Positions 30,452 to 38,568 of a stretch of 43,458 nucleotides of DNA are shown piece by piece. The translations under genes were made by a program, and so were the position numbers. The stretch's first letter is position 1. Every line of letters begins with the position of its first letter. The DNA comes from Rubrivivax sp. (GTDB lineage Bacteria > Pseudomonadota > Gammaproteobacteria > Burkholderiales > Burkholderiaceae_C): NCBI GenBank assembly GCA_030653505.1, contig JAURZK010000199.1:1-43458 (forward strand), written 5' to 3'. The notes under the pieces are model-generated. The model was not told the origin of the DNA, did no database searches, and saw only the letters and a program-made list of their open reading frames with translations.

Positions 30452-33085
30452 ATGAACACCCACGAGCCCACGCCGCCCGGCGCCGACCCCGACCCGGAAG
30501 AGACCCGAGAGTGGCTGGCCGCGCTGCAGGCCGCGGTGGCCGCCGGCGGGCCCGGGCGCGGCCTCTTCCTCGTCGAGCAGCTGCACGCCGCGGCGCAGGA
30601 ACTGGGCATCGTGCCCGACATGCAGCCGTTTTCGGCCTACCGCAACAGCATCGGCCTGGAACGCCAGGGCGCCTACCCCGGCGACCTGCGCATCGAGGAA
30701 CGCCTGACGGCGCTGATGCGCTGGAATGCGCTGGCCATGGTGGCGCGCGCCAACGAGGCCTATGGCGAGCTCGGCGGCCACATCGCCAGCTACGCGTCCG
30801 CCGCCGAGATCTTCGAGGTCGGTTTCAACCACTTCTTCAGGGGCAGCGCAGACGGCCAGCGCAGCGACCTCGTCTTCTTCCAGCCGCACTCGGCACCCGG
30901 CGTCTATGCGCGCGCCTTTCTCGAAGGGCGGCTGAGTGAAGGGCAGCTGGCGCGCTACCGCCAGGAGATCCGGCAGGAAGTCGGCGGCGACGCCCCCGGC
31001 GGCCTGTGCAGCTACCCGCACCCGCAGCTGATGCCCGACTTCTGGCAGTTCCCCACCGGCAGCATGGGGCTGGGGCCGATCAACGCCGTCTACCAGGCGC
31101 GGTTCATGCGCTACCTCACGGCGCGCGGGCTGCTCGACTGCGGCGCCCGCCATGTCTGGGGTGTGTTCGGCGACGGCGAGATGGACGAGCCCGAGTCCAT
31201 CGCCGGCCTCACGCTGGCGGCACGCGAGCGGCTCGACAACCTGACCTTCATCGTCAACTGCAACCTGCAGCGCCTGGACGGCCCGGTGCGCGGCAACGGC
31301 CAGATCATCCAGGAGCTGGAGGCCCTCTTCACCGGCGCCGGCTGGCACGTGGTGAAGGTGCTGTGGGGCAGCGAGTGGGACGCGCTCTTCGCCCGCGACA
31401 CCCAGCACGTGCTGCTGCGCGCGCTCAGCCGCACCGTCGACGGCCAGTACCAGACGCTGGGCGCCAACGACGGCGCCTACAACATCGAGCACTTCTTCAG
31501 GCAGGACCCCGAGGTGCAGAAGCTGGTGGCGCACATGAGCGAGGCCGAGATCGACGGCCTGAAGCGCGGCGGCCACGACTTCCGCAAGCTCTACGCCGCC
31601 TTTGCCGAAGCGAAGTCCACCACCGGCCGGCCCACGGTGATCCTGGCCAAGACCAAGAAGGGTTACGGCATGGGCGGCGTCGGCGAGAGCCGCATGACGG
31701 CGCACCAGGCCAAGAAGCTCGACCTGCAGGCGCTGCAGGCCTTCCGCGACCGCTTTGCGCTGCCCCTGAACGACAAAGACCTGGCCGCGCTGCGTTTCGT
31801 CAAGCCCGCCGAAGACGGCGCCGAGATGCGTTACCTGCGCGCGCGCCGCGAAACACTCGGCGGCCCGCTGCCGCTGCGCAACGGCAGCGCGCCGGTGCTG
31901 CCGGTTCCGCCGCTGGCGGCCTGGGGCGCCTTCGCGCTGCAAGCCGAAGGCAAGGAGATGAGCACCACGATGGCCGCGGTGCGGATCCTCGCCAACCTGC
32001 TGAAGGACCCCACGCTGGGCCCGCGCATCGTGCCCATCGTCGCCGACGAGGCGCGCACCTTCGGCATGGCCAGCCTGTTCCGCCAGATCGGCATCTACGC
32101 GCCCGAGGGCCAGCAGTACGAACCCGAAGACCGCGAGAGCATGCTGTACTACCGCGAGACGAAGGACGGCCAGCTGCTCGAGGAAGGCATCAACGAGGCC
32201 GGCGCGCTCAGCAGCTGGATCGCCGCGGCCACCAGCTACGCGGTGCACGGCTTGCCCATGCTGCCGGTCTACATCTACTACTCGATGTTCGGCTTCCAGC
32301 GTGTGGGCGACCTGATCTGGGCCGCCGCCGACCAGCGCGCGCGCGGTTTCCTCTTCGGCGCCACTGCGGGCCGCACCACGCTGGGCGGCGAAGGCCTGCA
32401 GCACCAGGACGGCAGCAGCCTGCTGGTGGCCAGCACGGTGCCCAACTGCATTGCCTGGGACCCGGCACATGCGGGTGAACTGGCGGTGATCCTGGACCAC
32501 GCGATGAACCGCATGCTGGTGCAGCAGCGCGACGAGTTCCACTACGTCGTGATGATGAACGAGAACCAGGCCATGCCCTCGCTGCCCGAGCATGTGCACG
32601 GCGACCTGCTGCAGGGCCTGTACCGGCTGCAGGCCTTCGGCTCCGGCCCGCCGCGTGTGCGGCTGCTGGGCTCGGGTGCCATCCTGCGCGAGGTGCTGAA
32701 GGCCGCGCAGCAACTGGCCGACGTGCACGGCATCCCCTGCGAGGTGTTCAGCGCCACCAGCTACAGCGAACTGGCGCGCGAGGCACGTGAACTGCAGCGG
32801 CTCGACCGCAGCCAGCCGCTGCCGAGGTCCGCCGAAGCGCCGGGCGCGGCGCGTCGCGTGAGCCACGTCGCGCGGCTGCTGGCCGGTGATGCGCCTGTCG
32901 TCGCCGCCAGCGACTACGTGCGCGCCTGGCCGCAGCTGATCGCCGAGTACGTCGACGCCAAGCTGGTGACGCTGGGCACCGACGGTTTCGGCCGCAGCGA
33001 CACACGCCAGGCGCTGCGCCGCCACTTCGAGGTGGACGCGCAAGCCGTCGTCGCTGCGGCGCTGGACGTGCTGCGCGGGCGTTGA
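30452..33085 (+). CDS. aceE: AceE-type homodimeric 2-oxoacid dehydrogenase E1 (stand-alone paralog, possibly MdeB-like)
   Basis: An 877-residue thiamine-diphosphate enzyme of the pyruvate dehydrogenase E1 family (E. coli AceE 887). The ThDP/Mg motif is G240-D-G-E-M...N269-C-N271. 'GGHIASYASAAEIFEVGFNHFF', 'KTKKGYGMGG' and 'INEAGALSSWIAAATSYAVHG' are in the expected order. Where E. coli reads QGHISPG, this has 'FQPHSAPGVYARAF', which I recall as typical of the MdeB/2-oxobutyrate branch (TIGR03186). No aceF or lpd is adjacent, so it is probably a paralog rather than the housekeeping E1. It is divergent from the 81-residue/cphA operon and its stop lies 18 nt from that of convergent cphB. No Shine-Dalgarno precedes ATG 30452. 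Confidence 0.88.
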   Translation: MNTHEPTPPGADPDPEETREWLAALQAAVAAGGPGRGLFLVEQLHAAAQELGIVPDMQPFSAYRNSIGLERQGAYPGDLRIEERLTALMRWNALAMVARANEAYGELGGHIASYASAAEIFEVGFNHFFRGSADGQRSDLVFFQPHSAPGVYARAFLEGRLSEGQLARYRQEIRQEVGGDAPGGLCSYPHPQLMPDFWQFPTGSMGLGPINAVYQARFMRYLTARGLLDCGARHVWGVFGDGEMDEPESIAGLTLAARERLDNLTFIVNCNLQRLDGPVRGNGQIIQELEALFTGAGWHVVKVLWGSEWDALFARDTQHVLLRALSRTVDGQYQTLGANDGAYNIEHFFRQDPEVQKLVAHMSEAEIDGLKRGGHDFRKLYAAFAEAKSTTGRPTVILAKTKKGYGMGGVGESRMTAHQAKKLDLQALQAFRDRFALPLNDKDLAALRFVKPAEDGAEMRYLRARRETLGGPLPLRNGSAPVLPVPPLAAWGAFALQAEGKEMSTTMAAVRILANLLKDPTLGPRIVPIVADEARTFGMASLFRQIGIYAPEGQQYEPEDRESMLYYRETKDGQLLEEGINEAGALSSWIAAATSYAVHGLPMLPVYIYYSMFGFQRVGDLIWAAADQRARGFLFGATAGRTTLGGEGLQHQDGSSLLVASTVPNCIAWDPAHAGELAVILDHAMNRMLVQQRDEFHYVVMMNENQAMPSLPEHVHGDLLQGLYRLQAFGSGPPRVRLLGSGAILREVLKAAQQLADVHGIPCEVFSATSYSELAREARELQRLDRSQPLPRSAEAPGAARRVSHVARLLAGDAPVVAASDYVRAWPQLIAEYVDAKLVTLGTDGFGRSDTRQALRRHFEVDAQAVVAAALDVLRGR

Positions 33086-33103
33086 ACGCAGCCGCAGCCG
33101 GCT

Positions 33104-33946
33104 TCAGGTCTTGGGCTGCGTCAGCGTGCCGGCGTCGGCCAGGCGTGTGTGCAGGTTGAAGGTGGCGCCCTGGGTCAGGATGTGCAGCTTCACGCCCAGC
33201 AGGCAGACGGGCCGGCCTTCGCTCACGGTGTCCATGCTGCTGAACTGCACCTCGGCGGCGTCGACGACCGTGATGCCGCCCGAACCCTCGACATGCACGG
33301 TGTTGTCCGGTGCAATGAACGCAGCCGTGTCCTCGTCCAGCCCGATGCCCACGGCGAAGGGGTTGTAGGCCAGCGCAGTGAGCAGCCTGCCCAGGCGGTC
33401 GCGCTGGCGGAAGTGCTGGTCGATGATGAAGCGGTTGGTCAGCCCCAGCCCCGCGGCCAGGCGCACGCTGCCGGCGATGGGCGTGCTGCCCTCGTCGCCG
33501 AAGGCGATCATGTGTTCGCTGATGAAGGCCGCACCGGCGCTGGTGCCGGCCACGGGGATGCCGGCGGCGTTCATCAGGCGCACCGCCTTGGCCACCGGTG
33601 TGCCGCCGATCAGCGTGGACAGGCGCAGCTGGTTGCCGCCGGTGAAGAACACGCCCGTGGCCTGCTGCAGGCGCTGCAGGCGGCCGGGTTCGTCGCAGTC
33701 GCGCCGGGTGTCGAAGTCGAGCGCCGTGACGCGGCCCGCGCCCAGCTCGCTGAAGATGCGCTCGTAGCGCGGCCCCGTGCTGCGCATCTGGCTGGCCGTG
33801 GGGATGACGACGATGTCGGCCCGGCCGCCGCCGGCCACCTGCACGAAGCGCTGCAGGATCTGTGGCGCGTTCTCTTTGTCTTCAGCACCGCCGATGGGGA
33901 TGATCCATCCGCGTTGCTGGCCTTCGGCCACTTTGCTGGCGCACAT
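33104..33946 (-). CDS. cphB: Cyanophycinase
   Basis: A 280-residue serine peptidase of family S51 that releases beta-Asp-Arg dipeptides from cyanophycin. 'WIIPIGGAEDKE' opens the fold, 'FFTGGNQLRLS' and 'VAGTSAGAAF' follow, with S136 as the nucleophile. The later 'GLTNRFIIDQHFRQRDRLGRLL' block holds further conserved residues including the His. There is no signal peptide, so it acts inside the cell, like cyanobacterial CphB and unlike secreted CphE. GAGGAG lies 8 nt before ATG 33946, the same arrangement as cphA, and the shared 12-bp element lies at 33972-33983. It is not in the cphA operon but is 3 kb away on the same strand. Confidence 0.95.
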   Translation of the reverse strand: MCASKVAEGQQRGWIIPIGGAEDKENAPQILQRFVQVAGGGRADIVVIPTASQMRSTGPRYERIFSELGAGRVTALDFDTRRDCDEPGRLQRLQQATGVFFTGGNQLRLSTLIGGTPVAKAVRLMNAAGIPVAGTSAGAAFISEHMIAFGDEGSTPIAGSVRLAAGLGLTNRFIIDQHFRQRDRLGRLLTALAYNPFAVGIGLDEDTAAFIAPDNTVHVEGSGGITVVDAAEVQFSSMDTVSEGRPVCLLGVKLHILTQGATFNLHTRLADAGTLTQPKT

Positions 33947-33971
33947 CCGTCGGGCTCCTCGTGAAGCCGCG

Positions 33972-33999
33972 GATGATGCCAGCCCGCCGAGGCGCGGGC
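33972..33999 (-). promoter_or_regulatory. Shared cph element (cphB copy) beside a stem-loop
   Basis: The 12-mer GCTGGCATCATC (33972-33983, minus strand) ends 25 nt before the cphB start and matches the cphA copy exactly. It overlaps by two bases a hairpin at 33982-33999 (GCCCGC/GCGGGC, 6-nt loop) that lies 16 nt after the stop of the upstream gene and may terminate it. Confidence 0.4.
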
Positions 34000-34015
34000 C
34001 GGCACGGGCGGTGTG

Positions 34016-34894
34016 TCAGGGCCGGCCGCGGCCGCCGCCGTCGTCCTTCCGGTCGTCCTTCCGGTCGTCCTTCCTGTCGTCCTTGTCGGCCTTCCTGGGG
34101 CCCTGTTTGCCTGCGTCGTCAGGCCTGTTGCCGCGGTTGCTGTCGCTGCGCCCGCGGTCGGGTTCACGCTGCGGCGGCGGTGCGACAGCGGGTGCACGCT
34201 GCGGTGGCGCGGCGGCCGGGGTGCGCTCCCGCGGGGCTTCGGGGCGTGCACGTTCGGGGGGACGCGGCACCGGGCGCGGCGGCGGGCTCACCTGGCGTGG
34301 CACGGGTGGCAGAAACTGCTGGCGCACCACCGGCTCGCGCGGCTGGTAGCGGTACTGGTCGCCGCGGATGCTGCGCTGCGCGTCGCCCTGCGGGTAGCGG
34401 CTTTGCGGGTACTTCTGCTGGTAGGTGGGCAGCGGTGCGGGCGCGGGGGCCTGGCGGCGGTCCCAGCGGTCCCAGTTCGGGCGGCTGCGTTCCCAGTCGC
34501 GGCCCCAGTGTTCACCCCAGCGCGGCGGTGCGTCGTCGCGCCAGCCGCGGAAGAAGCCGGGCGGCTGGCGGTAGTAGCGCACCGGCACGCGCAGCACGAA
34601 GAGCGGCACGGCCTCGCGCCCGACGCGACGCCACGGGCCGTTGTACCAGTGGCTGGCGTACCAGTCGTCGCCCTCGAAGACCCAGTAGACGCCGTCGTAG
34701 AAGAAGTAGTTGGCGCTCGCCTGCGGCGCGTAGTAGACGGGGTAGCCCGGCACGCGCTGCAGTTGCGGATACGAAGGCATGTTGATGCCGATGCTCATGC
34801 CCGGCATCTCGATGCCGATGCTGAACTGGGTCTGGGCCTGGGCCGGAATGCACAGGCCGACGAGCAGGGGCAGGGCCAGCAAGAGGTGGCGCAT
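34016..34894 (-). CDS. Exported YxWGxW-like protein with charged repeat tail
   Basis: A 292-residue secreted or periplasmic protein. The Sec signal peptide (MRHLLLALPLLVGLCIPAQA) is followed by 'SIGIEMPGMSIGINMPSYP'. An aromatic-rich domain at about 45-145 ('YYAPQASANYFFYDGVYWVFEGDDWYASHWYNGPW' in order, 'VPVRYYRQPPGFFRGW', 'PRWGEHWGRDW') is widespread in proteobacterial envelope proteins of unknown role. The C-terminal half is disordered, Pro/Arg/Gln-rich, and ends in four DDRK-type repeats and a Gly/Arg tail. An AAGGAA ribosome site precedes ATG 34894. It stands alone upstream of cphB, separated by a hairpin. An adhesion or cell-surface role is only a guess. Confidence 0.82.
   Translation of the reverse strand: MRHLLLALPLLVGLCIPAQAQTQFSIGIEMPGMSIGINMPSYPQLQRVPGYPVYYAPQASANYFFYDGVYWVFEGDDWYASHWYNGPWRRVGREAVPLFVLRVPVRYYRQPPGFFRGWRDDAPPRWGEHWGRDWERSRPNWDRWDRRQAPAPAPLPTYQQKYPQSRYPQGDAQRSIRGDQYRYQPREPVVRQQFLPPVPRQVSPPPRPVPRPPERARPEAPRERTPAAAPPQRAPAVAPPPQREPDRGRSDSNRGNRPDDAGKQGPRKADKDDRKDDRKDDRKDDGGGRGRP
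34041..34088. repeat. Four 12-bp tandem repeats within the YxWGxW-like gene
   Basis: The unit TCGTCCTTCCGG is repeated four times (34041, 34053, 34065, 34077); the last two copies carry substitutions. It encodes the DDRK-type charged repeats near the protein's C-terminus. A unit of 12 keeps the reading frame when copies are gained or lost. Confidence 0.85.
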
Positions 34895-34997
34895 GGTGTT
34901 CCTTTCGAGAGCAGGAGTGCCACAGCACCCGCGGTCGAAGGGAGCACGCGGGCTGCGGCTGACCCAGACCCAAGATACGCTGCAGCGCGCGCCCCGA

Positions 34998-35015
34998 CGG
35001 TTCGCTGCCGAACCG
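34998..35015 (-). terminator. Stem-loop directly after the third Bug gene
   Basis: CGGTTCG-CTGC-CGAACCG pairs perfectly over 7 bp with a tetraloop, starting 4 nt after the minus-strand stop at 35020. It is a good candidate terminator even though no U-tract follows. Confidence 0.5.
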
Positions 35016-35019
35016 AAGT

Positions 35020-36012
35020 TCAGTCGATCTTCGCGCCCGAGGCCTTCACCACCACTGCCCACTTCCTCGTCTCGGCGTCGATGAACTTCACGAACTCGGC
35101 CGGCGCCATGCCGCCGGGGTTGGCGCCCTGGGCCAGCAGGCGGTCCTTCACGGCGGGGGTGGCCATCGCCTTGGCGGTTTCCTGCTGCAGCCGCAGCACC
35201 ACGTCGGTCGGCGTGCCGGCAGGCGCCAGCAAGCCGAACCAAGAGCTGGCCTCGTAGTTGCGCAGCAGCGAGCCGCCGGCCTCGGCGATGGTCGGCAGCT
35301 CGGGCATGGCGCCCGAACGCACGCCGCTGGTGACGGCCAGCGCCTTCAGCCGCCCGCTCTTGATGTGCGGCATGGCGCTGGGCAGGTTGTCGAACATCAG
35401 GTCGACGTTGCCGGCCATCAGGTCGATCAGCGCCGGGCCCGAGCCGCGGTAGGGCAGGTGCAGCATGAAGGTGCCGGTGAGGCTCTTGAAGAGCTCGGCG
35501 GCGAGATGGATGCTGGTGCCGTTGCCGGAGCTGGCCACGTTCAGCTTGCCCGGGTTGGCCTTGGCGGCACGGATCAGGTCGACGACGGTGTTGACGCCGT
35601 ACTTCTGCGCCGACGCCGGGTTCAGCACCAGCACGTTGGGTACGCCAGCCACCAGCGTGATGGGGGCGAAGTCCTTTACGTGGTCGTAGGGCATCTTCGG
35701 GTAGATCGACGGGTTGATGGCGTGTGTGCCCACCGTGCCCATCAGCAGCGTGTAGCCGTCGCCGCTGGCCTTGGCCACTTCGGCGGCGCCGTTGTTGCCG
35801 CCGGCACCGGGTTTGTTGTCGACGACGAAGGGCTGGCCGAAGGCGCGCTGCAGCTCGGGCGCCAGCGCGCGTGCCAGGATGTCGGTGGTGCCGCCGGCGG
35901 CGAAGGGCACGACGATGCGCACCGGCTTGGTCGGCCAGCCGGCCTGGGCGCGTGCGGCAAACGGGAACAGCGGCAGCGCGGCGGCGGCGAGCAGGTGGCG
36001 GCGGGTGGTCAT
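35020..36012 (-). CDS. Bug family (TctC-like) substrate-binding protein
   Basis: A 330-residue periplasmic binding protein. The signal has a Tat-like start, '[24 protein letters not shown]', unlike the other two Bug proteins in the window, so it may be exported folded. Hallmarks are '[16 protein letters not shown]', '[14 protein letters not shown]', '[18 protein letters not shown]' and 'HLPYRGSGP'. The 'GTVGTHAIN' loop differs from the corresponding loop of the first Bug protein ('ATSSTHSIG'), so the ligands probably differ. No TctAB membrane partner is near. The upstream TonB-dependent receptor gene, about 110 nt away on the same strand, could share its transcript, but no functional link is evident. 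Confidence 0.92.
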   Translation of the reverse strand: MTTRRHLLAAAALPLFPFAARAQAGWPTKPVRIVVPFAAGGTTDILARALAPELQRAFGQPFVVDNKPGAGGNNGAAEVAKASGDGYTLLMGTVGTHAINPSIYPKMPYDHVKDFAPITLVAGVPNVLVLNPASAQKYGVNTVVDLIRAAKANPGKLNVASSGNGTSIHLAAELFKSLTGTFMLHLPYRGSGPALIDLMAGNVDLMFDNLPSAMPHIKSGRLKALAVTSGVRSGAMPELPTIAEAGGSLLRNYEASSWFGLLAPAGTPTDVVLRLQQETAKAMATPAVKDRLLAQGANPGGMAPAEFVKFIDAETRKWAVVVKASGAKID

Positions 36013-36124
36013 GGGGGCGTGTCCTGTGGCGGGTAAGGCCGCACAGTGTGCCGCCGTGCCACGTCGGCGCGCACCGGGGCCTTCCCGGGGCCCGCGAAGT
36101 GCGCCGGCCGCGCGCACGGCCGCA

Positions 36125-38506
36125 CTACAGCTTCAGTTCCAGCCGCAGCTGCAGGTTGACGTAGCTGGGGCCCCCGCCGCGCACGGTGGTGCGCTCAGTG
36201 GCGCCACCGGCCACCACGGCGTCGTTGACGGTGGTGTTGGTGTAGTCGCGCGGCACCAGGTTGTTGCCCAGCAGGCGCAGGCCCACGGTCGGGCTGAAGG
36301 CCCACAGCGCGTAGGCGTCCCACACCGCCTTGGTGCTGGTGGCCGTGGTCTGGTCGGCGTCGATGCGCGTCGTCGTGCCGGGCACCCAGTTGACGTTGCC
36401 ACCCAGCGTCAGCGGCAGGCCGCGCAGGCGGTAGTCGGCGCCGAGGTTGGCGCTGGCCCTGGCCTGCTGGTCGAGCCGGTTGTCGGGGCCGGGCACGCTC
36501 TTCACCTGGCTGCGGTAAAGCGACAGGTTGCTGCGCAGCTCCACCGGGCCGGCGCCGGTGATCAGCTGGTCGAGCCGGAACTTGGCTTCGAGTTCCAGCC
36601 CCGAGGTGGTGGCGTCGCCGATGTTCTGCATGCGCCGCACGTAGCGCGGAAAGGGGCTCCAGCTCACGCTCTCGAGCTGGGTGACGCCGCGCATCAGGTT
36701 CGTGATGTTGCGGTGGAAGACGTTGGCGCTGAGCACGCCGCCGGCGTCAAGGTAACGCTCCAGCGCGATGTCGATGCCGGTGGCCAGCTCGGGCTTGAGC
36801 TGCGCGTTGCCGGCGCTGTCGGGCGCGGTCTCGATGTTGGGGCCCAGCAGCGGGTCGTAGTCGCGGTTGATGTTCGGCCGCGCGATCAGGTTGCCCAGGT
36901 CGGGGCTGCGGTAGCTGCGGGTCAGGCTGAAGCGCACCTGGTCGCGGCCCTTGGGGTCGGGCTTCCAGACCGCGTGCAGCAGTGGCGTCCAGACGCTGCT
37001 GCGGTTGCTGGGGCGCGCGTCCCCGGCCACGGCGGCGTCGCCGCGCGTGCTGATGCCTTCCCAGCGCAGGCCGGCATGCGCCGACCAGTTCGGGTTCAGC
37101 TGCCATTCGTCCTGCGCATAGGCCGCCAGGCGCACCGAACTGGCCTGCAGGTTGTCGCCGAAGTCGGCCAGCAGCGGTGCGCCGTTCTGCAGCGACGTGC
37201 GCGATTCGGTGCGGCGCTGCGCGTCGACCTCGGCGCCGGCCACCAGGCTGTGTTCGCCGCCGGCTTCGCTGCCGCCGGCCAGGCCCGAGAGCTTGAGCTT
37301 GAGGTCGAGCGAGTTCTGGCGCGAGCGGCTGCTGTCTTGCAGCGTGCGCAGTGGCTGCGCGCTGGCACTGCTGAATTCGGTGCGCACCGAGTGATTGCGT
37401 GAACGCCAGGCACCGCCGCCGCCGTTGAGCTCGGCGCGCACGCCGCCCAGGCGCTGGCGCCACTGGCCCGTCAGGCGCGCGTTGGTGAAGGCGCTCTCGC
37501 CGCTGCCGTTGCCAAAGTCGTACAGGCCCGGTGTGCCGGGCCGGCGCAGCGCCTGGTCGAGGCGGAAGCTGCTGCGGCTGCTGGCTTCGGTGTGGAAGAT
37601 CGAAGGTGTCAGCGCCAGCATGTCGCCGCCGCCCCCGGTCCCGCCTTCGCCGCCCAGGCGCCACTGCAGGCGTCCGGTGAGGTTGGCGCCGAGGCGCTTG
37701 TCCTTGCTGGTGCTGCTGGCGGTGCGGTCCTCCAGCAACGCGCCGCTGGCGGCGTCGGTGACGGTGGTGCGCGTCTGGTTGCTGCTTTCGCGCCGCGGGT
37801 TGAAGAGCGAGCCCGAGACGTTGTAGGTCAGCGGGCCGGCGCTGTCGTTGTGGGTCCAGTTCAGGCCCTTGGTGACCTGGCCGTTTTCGACGCCGAAGCC
37901 GATGCGCAGGTCGTTCAGCCGCCGCCTGAAACCTTCCCGCGTGATGATGTTGATGGTGCCGGCGATGGCGCGCGCGCCGGTCTCGGCGGTGGGCGCGCGC
38001 AGGATCTCGATGCGTTCCACCTGCTCGGGCGTCAGGCTTTCCAGGCTGAAGCCGCGCGGGATGGGCTGGCCGTCGATGAGCAGCTGCGTGAAGCCGCCGC
38101 CCAGCCCGCGCAGTCGCGGCGGGCCGCCGCGGCCGGGCGCGCCGGGGGTGGTGACGCCGGGCAGGCGGCGCAGCACCTCGCCGACGGTGGCGTCGCCGAA
38201 CTTGTCGATCTCTTCGCGACCGATGACGATCTTCGCCGCCGTGGCGTTGCGGCGCTGCGCGGTGTCGTTCTCGCGGCCGCCGGTGATCTCGATGCGCTGC
38301 GGCGTCGCGCCGGGGGCCGCCGCCGAGGCCGGGCGCGCGGGTGTGGCCACGGCAGCGGGCACAAGGGGGGACGCGGAGGCAGACGCAGCTGCGGCAGGCG
38401 CCACGGCGGCCGGCGCGGCAGGAAGGCTGGGCTGGGCTGCGGCAGCTGCGGCGACAAGGGTCAGGCAGGGCGCCAGGCGGTGGCGCAGGGTGGTGTTGGA
38501 AGGCAT
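36125..38506 (-). CDS. TonB-dependent outer membrane receptor
   Basis: A 793-residue receptor. A signal peptide (to about AAAQP) is followed by a long Ala/Pro-rich linker (about 27-68) and then '[11 protein letters not shown]', where the TonB-box region is expected. The plug domain (about 80-190) shows '[12 protein letters not shown]', '[19 protein letters not shown]' and '[28 protein letters not shown]' in order. The rest is a 22-strand-type barrel. The final residues '...LRLELKL' lack the terminal Phe/Trp usual for BamA recognition. No sigma/anti-sigma pair, siderophore gene or ABC transporter is adjacent, so the ligand is unknown. Confidence 0.92.
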   Translation of the reverse strand: MPSNTTLRHRLAPCLTLVAAAAAAQPSLPAAPAAVAPAAAASASASPLVPAAVATPARPASAAAPGATPQRIEITGGRENDTAQRRNATAAKIVIGREEIDKFGDATVGEVLRRLPGVTTPGAPGRGGPPRLRGLGGGFTQLLIDGQPIPRGFSLESLTPEQVERIEILRAPTAETGARAIAGTINIITREGFRRRLNDLRIGFGVENGQVTKGLNWTHNDSAGPLTYNVSGSLFNPRRESSNQTRTTVTDAASGALLEDRTASSTSKDKRLGANLTGRLQWRLGGEGGTGGGGDMLALTPSIFHTEASSRSSFRLDQALRRPGTPGLYDFGNGSGESAFTNARLTGQWRQRLGGVRAELNGGGGAWRSRNHSVRTEFSSASAQPLRTLQDSSRSRQNSLDLKLKLSGLAGGSEAGGEHSLVAGAEVDAQRRTESRTSLQNGAPLLADFGDNLQASSVRLAAYAQDEWQLNPNWSAHAGLRWEGISTRGDAAVAGDARPSNRSSVWTPLLHAVWKPDPKGRDQVRFSLTRSYRSPDLGNLIARPNINRDYDPLLGPNIETAPDSAGNAQLKPELATGIDIALERYLDAGGVLSANVFHRNITNLMRGVTQLESVSWSPFPRYVRRMQNIGDATTSGLELEAKFRLDQLITGAGPVELRSNLSLYRSQVKSVPGPDNRLDQQARASANLGADYRLRGLPLTLGGNVNWVPGTTTRIDADQTTATSTKAVWDAYALWAFSPTVGLRLLGNNLVPRDYTNTTVNDAVVAGGATERTTVRGGGPSYVNLQLRLELKL

Positions 38507-38568
38507 GGGGCGCGATTGTCGCGGCCCGGGCCGGGGCCTGCTGCCGGCCGACCGGGATTTGCCTTACT

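Noticed and set aside
30089..33043. 984-codon minus-strand frame
   Set aside because: Most of it is antisense to the AceE-type E1. Only its last 81 codons, from ATG 30334 with a ribosome site, look real and are annotated.
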